DNA of 64,000 bases from Camellia lanceoleosa (Eukaryota; Streptophyta; Magnoliopsida; Ericales; Theaceae): assembly GCA_025200525.1 (NCBI GenBank), contig CM045761.1, positions 201,615,701-201,679,700 of the forward strand, read 5' to 3'. The position numbers and the translations under genes were made by a program. Each line of letters starts with the position of its first letter. The first letter of the stretch is position 1. The notes beneath the pieces are model-generated. The model did no database searches. It worked only from the letters and a program-made list of their open reading frames with translations, and was not told the origin of the DNA. Shown here piece by piece: positions 21,699 to 33,268 of the stretch.

Positions 21699-24600
21699 AT
21701 GAGGAGAGGTAGACCACCAGTTGCCCGGGGGCAACCCGAAGACAGATTAGACAGATCGAAAGATTAGTGGAAGGTTTGGCCATGAAGTTGAGGCAAACCA
21801 GCAAAGAAGACGCTTAGTGCCACCGACCCTACGAAAGCGCATTTAACGGCTAAATGTAGTTCCACCTCCTCCAGTGCCACAGGTTCCTCCACAACCAGCC
21901 TTATATGGAGATGGCACGATAGCTTTGATCAGGGAGTTCAAGAAGATGAAACCACCGAGGTTCTCTGGAGGTATTGAGCCAATGAAGGCCGAGGCGTGGG
22001 TATTAGAAATGGAGATCCTGTTTGAGATTTTCCCTAGCACCGATGTTCAGAAAGTGACTTTAGTCAGATTTACCTTGGACGACGATGCTCGGAGATGGTG
22101 GATGATGATCGAGAAACTAATCTGGTTTAACTTGGGCAAGGTTTTTGAACTGTTTACAACAAGCATTTTCCTCGTTGTCCGGAATCGCAAGGCTACCGAA
22201 TTCCAGATTTTGACACAAGACAAACAAAGGCGGAATATGATCGTGTTTTATCGAATTGGTAAGGTTTGTACCTCACATGATCAACGATGAATACATGAAG
22301 GCTAGAAAGTTTGAAAGTGGGCTTCATGACCGATTCAAGACCGAGTTAGCCTACTCAACATGCCGACCTATGCCAAGGCCGGACAAGGCTTTTTTTGGGT
22401 TAACTTGAACAGAGATACGTAACTCGAAGAGAATCACGAAAGAGACAGTAACCATGATAGTCATCGAACGCTTGGGCGCCAAGAAGAGGATGAATAAGGG
22501 CAAGATCGATATCCAAGGCGGAGGGTAATACTAAGCCGATGTGTTCAGATTGTGGAAGCAACATTTCGGGGTTTGTCGTGGACGCCGAGCGTGCTATGAA
22601 TGTGGAGAAATGGGTCACTTTGTGAGAGATTGTCCTAAGACAAAGGCGAAACCAAAGAAGAAAGGTGAGAACACCTCGTGCAATCGAGAAGGGTAATGGA
22701 GGAAAAGGACAGATGAGGCAGGCGTAGTGTTTGCACCGGTACCGGAGACACTCGTAACACCGAGGCGGGTGTCGTACACTCTCTATTTGCTCTCAAGATG
22801 CTTATGTGTTGATTGATTCAGTTCTACGATTCGCTTTGTATCTACTAAGTTTGCCGAGAAGATTAATAGAAAACTAGAACCCCTTGAACATGTATTATCC
22901 GTGTCTACTCCATCCGGGAAGCCTATGATTGTTGCATCCATTTATAGGGCGTGTTGTCATGATTGAGAATGTTGAATTGTTAGTTGACTTAATGCCATTG
23001 GATATAGCTCATTTTGATATTATCGGGAATGGATTGGTTAGTAGCAAATTACGATCTATAAATTGTGTTTCAAGAGTGTCACAATCGAAACCCCCAAATC
23101 TAGCCGAGATTATTTTTCGTGGTAAGGCGTAGAAGTGCCCCACCTTACTTAATATCATCCATGAAGGCCTGTAAGTTGATCCAAAAAGGGTGTAAGGGTT
23201 ATCTCGTAGTATACCGAGTAATCGTAATGGAAATGCCATCTTAACCCATATTCCAATTGTTAATGAATTTGCCGACGTCTTTCAAATGACTTGCCCGGCC
23301 AATTAGTTGATAGAGAAATAGAGTTTATCGTTGATGTCATATCGAGCATGTACCGATCTCCAAAACACCATATAGAATGGCCCCAAATTAACTTAGAGAA
23401 TTGAAACTACAGCTTGCAAGAATTGTTGGACAAAGGATTTATTAGGCCGAGCACTTCACCATGGGGAGCACCGTATTATTTGTTAAGAAGAATGATGGTT
23501 CACTCCGCCTTTGTATCGATTATAGGAACTCAATAAGGTCACCATTAAGAACAAGTATCCATTACCTAGGATTGATGATTTGCTCGATCTACAAGGAGCA
23601 CGAGTCTTTTCTAAGATTGACCTTAGGTCGGGTTATCACCACTTTTAAAGTTAAAGCCGAGGATGTTGAGAAGATCGCTTCCGGACTAGATATGGCCACT
23701 ACGAATTTCTAGTGATGCCTTTTGATGACCAATGCCCTCCGCATTCATGGATTTAATGAACAGAGTCTTCAAGCCCCACCTAGATGAGTTTGTGGTCGCT
23801 TTCATCGATGATACATTAATCTATTCCAAGAGTGAAGTTGAACACGAAAACCATTTGAGACTTGCTTTGGATTTTGAGGATCGGAAACCGTATGCTAAGT
23901 TTAATAAGTGTGAGTTTTGGCTTTCTACTATCTCATTTCGGGTCATGTGATAAATGAAGAGGGTACCTCGCTTGATCCTAGCAAAGTTGAAGTCAGAGTG
24001 AGTTGGCCGAGGCCACCAATGTGTCCGAGGTTCAAGTTTTCGGGATTAGCGTGTTACTACAGAAATTCAGAAAAGATTTCTCCAGGATTACAATTCCATT
24101 GACACAATTGACTAAGAAAGGAGCACCGTATGAATGGACTGAAGACCGAGAGTTAGCTTTTCAGGAACTAAAGACAAGGTTGATTACAGCACCAGTACTG
24201 GTACTTCCATCAGGTAATGAAGAATTTCATGTTTATAGTGATGCGTCGCATAAGGGTTTGGGTTGTGTATTAATGCAAGGGGGTAAAGTCATAGCATATG
24301 CATCTCGTCAATTGAAGCCACATGAGAAGAACTATCCTACCCATGATTTGGAACTAGCAGCCGTGGTATTCGCTTTAAAGATTTGGCGTCATTACTTGTA
24401 TGGAGCTTCTTGCCAGGTTTTTACAGATCATCAGAGCTTGAAGTACCTATTCACTCGTATGAATTGAACTTGAGACAAAGAAGATGGCTTGAGTTGTTGA
24501 AGGACTATGATATGCACATTCAATATCACCCAGAAAAGCTAACAGCAGGCCGACGCCCGAAAGCGTAAAGTCAGTTGGAAATTTGGCATGTCTAACCTTG

Positions 24601-26056
24601 ATTTCAGCAGAACCAACCATCGTTGAAGAAGTAAAGGCAAGACAAATGGATGATGAATTCTTCAGAAAAGTAGCCGATGAGATTGTTACGAAGCCGAGGT
24701 CAGGGTACACTTTTGAGAATCAAGTACTAAGTTTGAAGGAGATTGTGTGTGCCGATGTTCCAGAGTTAAAAGGAAAATTTTGCCGAAGCTCATAATTCCA
24801 AGTTTGTTGCTCATCCAGGAACACTAAGATGTACCAAGACGTGAAATGTACATTTTGGTGGCGAACATGAAAAGAGAAATAGTTTAATCGTGTCTCGGTG
24901 TTTGCATTGTCGCAAGTGAAAGCGTAACATCGAGACCGCCAGACTCCTACAACCTTTGCCGATCCGTGAGTGGAAGTGGGAACACATCTCTATGGATTTT
25001 GTGATTGGGTTCAAGACACGTAAAGGTATGGATTCGATTTGGGTTGTGGTAGATAGACTAACCAAGTCAGCACACTTTTTGCCTGTTAAGACTACTTTCA
25101 ACGCCGATCAACTTGCCCTACTATATGTGAATGAGATTGTTAGACTCCATGGAGTGCCGATGTCAATAGTGTCAGACAGAGATCCTAAATTTGTTTCCAG
25201 ATTTTGGCAGAGCCTACAGAAAGCGTTTGGAGCCGAACTGAGATTTAGTACAGCTTTTCACCCCCAGACAGATGGGCAAACAGAGAGAACGATTCAGACA
25301 CTTGAAGATATGCTTAGACTTTGTGTATTGGACTTCTGTGAAGTTGGGGAATGCATTTGCTATTAGTGGAATTCGCCTACAACAACAGTTATCAAGCTTA
25401 GTATTAGTATGGCACCGTATGAGGCTCAGATGGAAGAAAATGTAGATCGCCGATATGTTGGACCGGTTGGAGACAAGGCTCGCTTGGTCCCGAACTCATT
25501 CAAGTAACAACCGAGAAGATTAAGCTTATTCAAAGAGGATTAAATCGCAGAGCCGCAAAAGAGTTATGCCGACCAGAGAAGAAATGAGCTAGAATTCGAA
25601 ATTGGAGATCACGTATTCCTAAAGGTTTCACCAATGAAAGGGGTTACCAGATTTGGGAAGAAAGGTAAGTTAGCACCCCGTTATATGGGTCCATTTGAAG
25701 TTCTTGACAAGGTTAACCCCGTTGCCTACAGACTTGCTTTGCCACCAGAATTGAGCCAAGTCCATAACGTGTTTCATGTTTCGATGTTAAGGAAGTATAT
25801 TCGGGATCCACTGGATGTAATTAAATATTCTGGAATGGAAGTTAACGAGAATTTAGATTATGAAGAGAGGCCGACGTCTATTGTTGACCGACAAGTTAGG
25901 CAATTGAGAAACAAATCCATACCAATGGTAAAGGTAGAATGGAAAGAGCATTACGGCAAGGATGCCACATGGGAAATGGAAGAAGAAATGAAAATTCGAC
26001 ATCCAGAGTTGTTCTTGGAACAAGGTACCTTAAGTTTGGGGACCAAACTTCTTTAA
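21699..26056 (+). pseudogene. Chromovirus copy B gag-pol, many frameshifts
   Basis: Gag starts at ATG 21699 (MRRGRPPVARGQ). A CCHC knuckle lies at about 22592-22635, the protease near 22800, RT about 23440-24090, RNase H about 24120-24560, integrase about 24770-25370, and the C-terminal GPF/Y plus chromodomain about 25634-26056. Longest intact pieces: RNase H 24003-24467, integrase core 24956-25366 (with SDRDPKF and [16 protein letters not shown], so the second Asp and the Glu of DDE are present), and the C-terminus. At the RNase H-integrase linker (24520) it keeps CAA where A, C and D have TAA. Most breaks lie at CAG/CTG/CCG. Confidence 0.9.
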
Positions 26057-26067
26057 GGGGGGAAGGA

Positions 26068-28612
26068 TGTAACAACCCTCATCTTGATCTAGTCATGCTT
26101 ACGTACATCTTTGTATGATCTTGTCTTGTTATGATTATAAATCTTGTTATTTTGTTCTGTCTTGCTTGTTAAGTACTGCTTGCTTGCTTGATCTTGTACC
26201 TTGCTTGATGTATAACCGAGGTCAGCTTAGCTTAGCTCGCCTTTAGACCTTTGTGCTTGGAATCGTTTTGGAACCTTGGTTGACCTCTATCTCCACCTCG
26301 GCATGTTTGCCGAGATGTCACTCTTTGGGCCGATGTGTTTAGAGCCGAGGCCGAGATGTTTTGTGTTAGCGATCCTTGTCCTTGGGTAGGTGTGGCCTAG
26401 ACCGAGGTGTGGCACACCCAGGCCAAGGTGTGGCACCACTTAGTCAAGTGCCGACCTCCCTAGCCGATGTCCTTGTTATCCTTGCTGAAGCTTTGACTTT
26501 AGCCGATGTCCTTACTTGCCGATGTGTTTTGCCATCTAGCTTGTTGTATACGCTTTGTCAGAGACCCGTCTTGTCAATCAGTCACCTTTTTGAACTGAAC
26601 CAACCCGGTGATGCCACGTGTCTGAGCTGGAGGCTAAGTCAGCCGACAGGCCTATAACACATCATTTTGTATCCTTTTTGGCATCATTTGGTCTCAAATC
26701 TTTGTTTTTAGAGAGAGAAGCTCTCAAGGGAGAAGGAAGAGCTTTAGAGAGAGAAAGGCAACTTTCGAGCTTGGTCTTGGTTGATCGAACCGTTAGATTT
26801 GTGATCTGAGGTGAGAATCTTGATCTGCTTCGGTTATTCTTATTGATTGTCAGGCTGCATTGCATGATTGGGTTTGTTTTGCATGCCATGCATGGATTTT
26901 GTGTTGGTTGTGAAAGAGAAAGTTAGTATTCATGTGTTCTTGATGATAGTTGCACTTTGATCTAGAAGTTTGTGGCTAGAGCCATGTTTTTGTGTTTGTT
27001 CTTGCATGTTCTTCTTGGTTGGGTACCTAAGTCCACGTTTTTGAACTCTTAGCATGAAACCCCAGATTTTGAATAAACGAGTTATGGTTCTAACATGCAT
27101 GTTCTTGATATTCTTGATGTTCTTGTTCCTTGCATTCTTCAGAGGGAAACCTCAGGTTTCCGATTGTTTGTATGTGGCGGCAGGATCACATCTCGGCTAG
27201 GAGGTGTGGGACCTCGGCATGACTGGCAAATTCCGGCTTGACTTAGCATGTTTCGCTTCGCTATTGTTTTGGATTCGGTGGTAGTGCGAGATCATTATGT
27301 GTAAATAAAGCTCGCTTTTGAGAGTGTGATTTGCTATGTGATTGCCAGGACTTTGATCTTGCTTTTGAGCCTACACGAAGAGCTGGTGAGTGGTGCTTCT
27401 AGTAAAGCTATGTTATACCGTTTTGATAAATCTTGTTTTGCCTTGTTTTTGATGAAAGTATTTTGTTAAGCTTGAATGGTTAGCCTCCTTCGATGTATCA
27501 AATAAGAGCTTTGTTTTTATGTATCTTGAAAGTCCCTTGTACTGGAGGACTATAAACTCGCAAGATAAGTGTAAAAGTCCCTTAGCCGGAGGACTCTAAA
27601 CTTCGCAAAGATTATGCATAAAAGGATACGGTCCTTTCTTGAACACAAGTCCCTAAGCTGGAGGACACTAAACTTTCGCAGCATCATTTGTCAAAAAGGG
27701 CTACGGGCCTAAGTGACACAGTCTCTTGTATATGAAGGATACGGTCCTTCCTTGGAAAAGTATTGTGTTAAAAATGGGCTATGGGCCTAAGTATCACAAG
27801 TCCCTTGGGTCGAGGACTCTAAACTTTCGCAAGACCATCTTGTATAAAACGATTACGGATCGCATAATCTTGTTTTGCCACCAATGGGTTACTACACGTA
27901 TTGTTTGTTCTGACGCTTTTTGATTATGTTTTGCCGATGTCGTGAGCATCCCGAAATTTGTAAGTCTTAACAGATGAATACGGTTCATCCCTTGATTCGC
28001 ATGCTTTTGATGTGCTTTGCTTGATCGAACCCCGCTAATGTTTTGATGGCTTTGATATGTTTTGTTTTGAACAGACTCCGGCTATATTCATGCAAACCTT
28101 TATTACCAGTACCATTCACTGAGTTTCCATACTCACCCTCTATATATATATGTAGGTGATGAGCAGGACGGCGGTGATGCCTAGATGTGTTTGCAAGCTT
28201 ATTTTGGATTCTTGATTTCGTCGGCCTTGTTTTGTATTCTTGTCAGCAATGCTGTTTCTACTCCGGCATTTTGTGTTTACGTCGGCATTTTGTATTTATC
28301 TCGGCAGATCTTGAAAATCATGCTTCTTGGCTCATATTCATTGTATTTTGTACTTGTCGGCTTAGAAGCCTTTTGATCAAGATTTGACTTGTATTTTGAT
28401 AACTTGGACTGGTTGTAAGACTATATTGAATATGTCATTTCATTCGATTTATGCACAGCTCTTATGGACCACTTGTATTTTGATTTATTGCTTCCGCATT
28501 TTGTAAGCCCCCTGTATGTACCCTGTTGTGTGTGGATTTTGGTAAGTTGGCCTTCGGTAATCACGGATTACTGGCCATCACGGCACCATCCTACTAGGGG
28601 CGGGTCGTGATG
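26068..28612 (+). mobile_element. LTR shared by copies B and C
   Basis: About 2545 bp, TGTAACAACC to GGGTCGTGA(CA). It has a TATA-like CCTATAACAC near 26650, a GA-rich leader at 26709-26760, a predicted intron 26811-28155, and tandem hairpin repeats near 27530-27830. The end reads GATG where the last LTR has GACAG, probably a CAG miscall. Confidence 0.93.
26811..28155 (+). other. Predicted leader intron in the B/C LTR
   Basis: Donor CTGAG/GTGAGAAT; acceptor TATATATATATGTAG/GTGATGAG with CTCAC as branch-point candidate about 25 bases upstream. Length 1345 bp. Confidence 0.55.
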
Positions 28613-28615
28613 TAA

Positions 28616-28627
28616 TGGTATCAGAGC
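28616..28627 (+). promoter_or_regulatory. Primer-binding site, copy C (initiator tRNA-Met)
   Basis: A perfect TGGTATCAGAGC a few bases after the LTR end. Confidence 0.92.
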
Positions 28628-28826
28628 ACAAGTTCCTTATTATACGTTATTCACACACTTTGAGTCCTAAAGAGCATAGGATTTCCCGTAGAAAGATGCT
28701 AGGGTTGCATCATATTGCTTGCTATTTGAACAAGGTGTGCATTGTCTTGACTCACTTATTTGTCACTTGCCTGCATGGTTATTTGTTATTTGCTTAAAGA
28801 ATCACACTTTGTATACTCATAGCATC

Positions 28827-29884
28827 ATGAGGAGAGGTAGACCCCCAGTTGCCCGGGGTCAACCCGAAGACAGATTAGACAGATCGAAAGATTAGTGGAA
28901 GGTTTGGCCCATGAGTTGAGGCAAACCAGCAAAGAAGACGCTTAGTGCCACTTAATTCCTACGAAAGGCATTTAACGGTAAATGTAGTTCCACCTCCTCC
29001 AAAGGTACTGTGTTCCTCCACAACCAACCTTATATGGAGATGGCACGATAGCTTTGATCGTGGAGTTCAAGAAGATGAAACCACCGAGGTTCTTCGGAGG
29101 TATTGAGCCAATGAAGGCCGAGGCGTGGGTATTAGAAATGGAGAAACTGTTGAGATTTTCCCCAAAGACCGATGTTCAGAAGTGACTTTAGTCAGATTTA
29201 CCTTGGACGCATTTATGCTCGGAGATGGTGGATGATGATCGAGAAACTAATCTGGTTTAACTTGGGCAAGGTTTTTGAACTGCTTTTTACAACAAGCATT
29301 TTCCCCTCAGTGTCCGGAATCGCAAGGCTACCGAATTCCAGATTTTGACACAAGGCAGCCGAACAGTGGCGGAATATGATCGTGTTTTTACTGAATTGGT
29401 AAGGTTTGTACCTCACATGATCAACGATGAATACATGAAGGCTAGAAAGTTTGAAAGTGGGCTTCGCGGACCGATTCAAGACCGAGTTAGCCTACTCAAT
29501 ATGCCGACCTATGCCGAAGTGCTGGACAAGGCTGTTTTGGCTGAAGCTAACTTGAACAGATACCAGAACTCAGAAGAGAATCAGCGAAAGAGACAGAACC
29601 ATGATAGTCATCGAGCACAGTTGGGCGCCAAGAAGAGGATGAATAAGGGCAGTACTGGATATCCAAGGCAGGAGGGTAATACTAAGCCGATGTGTTCAGA
29701 TTGTGGGAAGCAACATTTCGGGGTTTGTCGTCGGACGTCGGGAGCGTGCTATGAATGTGGAGAAATGGGTCACTTTGTGAGAGATTGTCCTAAGACAAAG
29801 GCCGAAACCAGCAAGAAAGGTGAGAACACCTCAGGTACCGTCCAGAAGGGTAATGGAGGAAAAGGACAGATGAGGCAGGCGTAG
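28827..29884 (+). pseudogene. Chromovirus copy C gag
   Basis: It starts MRRGRPPVARGQ at 28827 and loses frame within ~25 codons. The C-terminal 179 residues are intact at 29345-29884. They include the capsid end, CSDCGKQHFGVCRRTSGAC and the zinc knuckle CYECGEMGHFVRDC (from 29748). Gag would form the particle and bind element RNA through the knuckle. A TAG at 29882 separates it from protease; copy D lacks this stop and differs there by two bases, so it may be a sequence error. Confidence 0.88.
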
Positions 29885-29980
29885 TGTTTGCACCGGGTAC
29901 CGGAGACACTCGTAACACCGAGGCAAAGGGTGTCGTGTACACTCTATTTGCTCTCAAGATGCTTATGTGTTGATTGATTC

Positions 29981-31708
29981 GTGTTCTACGATTCGCTTGT
30001 ATCTACTAAGTTTGCCGAGAAGATTAATAGAAAACTAGAACCCCTTGAACATGTATTATCCGTGTTCACTCCATCTGGGAAGCCTATGATTGTTGCATCC
30101 ATTTATAGGGCGTGTGTTGTCATGATTGAGAATGTTGAATTGTTAGTTGACTTAATGCCATTGGATATAGCTCATTTTGATATTATACTGGGAATGGATT
30201 GGTTAGTAGCAAATTACGCATCTATAAATTGTGTTTCGAAGAGTGTCACACTGAAACCCCCAAATCTAGCCGAGATTATTTTTCAGGGTAAGGGCGTAGT
30301 GCCCCCACCTTACTTAATATCATCCATGAAGGCCTGTAAGTTGATCCAAAAAGGGTGTAAGGGTTATCTGTGTAGTATACTGAGTAATCAGAATGGAAAT
30401 GCCATCTTAACCGACATTCCAATTGTTAATGAATTTGCCGACGTCTTTCCGAATGACTTGCCTGGCCAATTAGTTGATAGAGAAATAGAGTTTACTGTTG
30501 ATGTCATATCGGGAGCACAGCCGATCTCCAAAACACCATATAGAATGGCCCCAGCCGAACTTAGAGAATTGAAACTACAGTTGCAAGAATTGTTGGACAA
30601 AGGATTTATTAGGCCGAGCACTTCACCATGGGGAGCACCCGTATTATTTGTTAAGAAGAATGATGGTTCACTCCGCCTTTGTATCGATTATAGGGAACTC
30701 AATAAGGTCACCATTAAGAACAAGTATCCATTACCTAGGATTGATGATTTGCTCGATCAGCTACAAGGAGCACGAGTCTTTTCTAAGATTGACCTTAGGT
30801 CGGGTTATCACCAGCTTAAAGTTAAAGCCGAGGATGTTGAGAAGACTGCTTTCCGGACTAGATATGGCCACTACGAATTTCTAGTGATGCCTTTTGGACT
30901 GACCAATGCCCCTGCTGCATTCATGGATTTAATGAACAGAGTCTTCAAGCCCCACCTAGATGAGTTTGTGGTCGTTTTCATCGATGATACATTAATCTAT
31001 TCCAAGAGTGAAGTTGAACACGAAAACCATTTGAGACTTGCTTTGCAGATTTTGAGGGATCGGAAACTGTATGCTAAGTTTAATAAGTGTGAGTTTTGGC
31101 TTTCTACTATCTCATTTCTGGGTCATGTGATAAATGAAGAGGGTACCTCAGTTGATCCTAGCAAAGTTGAAGCCGTAGTGAGTTGGCCGAGGCCGACCAA
31201 TGTGTCCGAGGTTCGAAGTTTTCTGGGATTAGCAGGTTACTACAGGAAATTCGTAAAAGATTTCTCCAAGATTGCAATTCCATTGACACAATTGACTAAG
31301 AAAGGAGCACCGTATGAATGGACTGAAGACCGAGAGTTAGCTTTTCAGGAACTAAAGACAAGGTTGATTACAGCACCAGTACTGGTACTTCCATCAGGTA
31401 ATGAAGAATTTCATGTTTATAGTGATGCGTCGCATAAGGGTTTGGGTTGTGTATTAATGCAAGGGGGTAAAGTCATAGCATATGCATCTCGTCAATTGAA
31501 GCCACATGAGAAGAACTATCCTACCCATGATTTGGAACTAGCAGCCGTGGTATTCGCTTTAAAGATTTGGCGTCATTACTTGTATGGAGCTTCTTGCCAG
31601 GTTTTTACAGATCATCAGAGCTTGAAGTACCTATTCACTCAGAAGGAATTGAACTTGAGACAAAGAAGATGGCTTGAGTTGTTGAAGGACTATGATATGC
31701 ACATTTAA
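29981..31708 (+). pseudogene. Chromovirus copy C protease-RT-RNase H, 575-residue open frame
   Basis: This is the longest intact pol piece in the window. It contains the end of the protease (ILGMDWL near residue 67), RT from about residue 170 ([46 protein letters not shown]) and RNase H ([36 protein letters not shown]). The RT site reads FIDDTLIYS where D has FIDDILIYS. The frame begins just after the protease active site, which is frameshifted. It ends at TAA 31706-31708, where copy B has CAA (Gln) before YHPGKAN. A, C and D share this stop. Confidence 0.92.
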
Positions 31709-31732
31709 TATCACCCAGGAAAAGCTAACAGT

Positions 31733-32568
31733 GTGGCCGACGCTCTGAGCAGAAAGTCAGTTGGAAATTTGGCATGTCTAACCTTGATTTCAGCAGAACC
31801 AACCATCGTTGAAGAAGTAAAGGCAAGACAAATGGATGATGAATTCTTCAGAAAAGTAGCCGATGAGATTGTTACGAAGCCGAGGTCAGGGTACACTTTT
31901 GAGAATCAAGTACTAAGTTTGAAGGGAGATTGTGTGTGGCCGATGTTCCAGAGTTAAAAAGGAAAATTTTGCTGGAAGCTCATAATTCCAAGTTTGCTGT
32001 TCATCCAGGGAACACTAAGATGTACCAAGACGTGAAACAGACATTTTGGTGGCCGAACATGAAAAGAGAAATAGCCGAATTCGTGTCTCAGTGTTTGCAT
32101 TGTCAGCAAGTGAAAGCAGAACATCAGAGACCAGCAGGACTCCTACAACCTTTGCCGATCCCTGAGTGGAAGTGGGAACACATCTCTATGGATTTTGTGA
32201 TTGGGTTGCCGAAGACACAGAAAGGTATGGATTCGATTTGGGTTGTGGTAGATAGACTAACCAAGTCAGCACACTTTTTGCCTGTTAAGACTACTTTCAA
32301 CGCCGATCAACTTGCCCTACTATATGTGAATGAGATTGTTAGACTCCATGGAGTGCCGATGTCAATAGTGTCAGACAGAGATCCTAAATTTGTTTCCAGA
32401 TTTTGGCAGAGCCTACAGAAAGCGTTTGGAGCCGAACTGAGATTTAGTACAGCTTTTCACCCCTGCATGACGATGGGCAAACAGAGAGAACGATTCTGCA
32501 TACACTTGAAGATATGCTTAGACTTTGTGTATTGGACTTCGGAAGTTGGGGAATGCATTTGCCATTAG
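31733..32568 (+). pseudogene. Chromovirus copy C integrase (zinc-binding and catalytic core)
   Basis: The linker (ADALSRKSVGNL) starts near 31733 and the frame shifts near 31935. From 31930 an open 212-residue frame has the HHCC finger (HNSKFAVH and CLHCQQVK) and the core with MDFVIGLPKTQKGMDSIW and SDRDPKFVSRF (two catalytic Asp). It loses frame just before the catalytic Glu (about 32462), where CAGAC in copy B reads CTGCATGAC. Integrase would insert the cDNA into chromatin. Confidence 0.88.
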
Positions 32569-33257
32569 TGGAATTCGCCTACAACAACAGCTATCAAGCT
32601 TAGTATTAGTATGGCAATCGTATGAGGCTCAGATGGAAGAAAATGTAGATCGCCGATATGTTGGACCGAAGTTGAGACAAGGCTCGCTTGGTCCCGAACT
32701 CATTCAAGTAACAACCGAGAAGATTAAGCTTATTCAACAGAGGATTAAATCGCCAGAGCCGCAAAAAGAGTTATGCCGACTGAGAAGAAATGAGCTAGAA
32801 TTCAAATTGAGATCACGATTCCTAAAGGTTTCACCAATGAAAGGGGTTACCGATTTGGGAAGAAAGGTAAGTTAGCACCTGCTTATATGGGTCCATTTGA
32901 AGTTCTTGACAAGGTTAACCCTGCTGCCACAGACTTGCTTTGCCACCGTAATTGAGCCAAGTCCATAACGTGTTTCATGTTTCGATGTTAAGGAAGTATA
33001 TTCGGATCCACGGATGTAATTAAATATTCGAATGAATGGAAGTTAACGAGAATTTAGATTATGAAGAGAGGCCGACGTCTATTGTTGACCGACAAGTTAG
33101 GCAATTGAGAAACAAATCCATACCAATGGTAAAGGTAGAATGGAAGGAGCATTACGGCAAGGATGCCACATGGGAAATGGAAGAAGAAATGAAAATTCGA
33201 CATCCAGAGTTGTTCTTGGAACAAGGTACCTTAAGTTTGGGGACCAAACTTCTTTAA
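32569..33257 (+). pseudogene. Chromovirus copy C integrase C-terminus and chromodomain, frameshifted
   Basis: The core end and GPF/Y region are broken by several 1-3 base losses. The last 73 residues (33036-33257) are open and hold the chromodomain ([32 protein letters not shown]), which in chromoviruses directs insertion towards marked heterochromatin. Confidence 0.85.
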
Positions 33258-33268
33258 GGGGGGAAGGA

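Noticed and set aside
21699..26056. Copy B-D differences explained only by cytosine deamination (RIP-like mutation)
   Set aside because: Deamination gives C-to-T or G-to-A; most differences here are indels or scrambles at CHG. Deamination may still explain individual TAG/TAA stops.
29882..29884. Stop between gag and pol in copy C as a programmed readthrough site
   Set aside because: Copy D lacks the stop at the same place and differs by two bases; sequence error is more likely.
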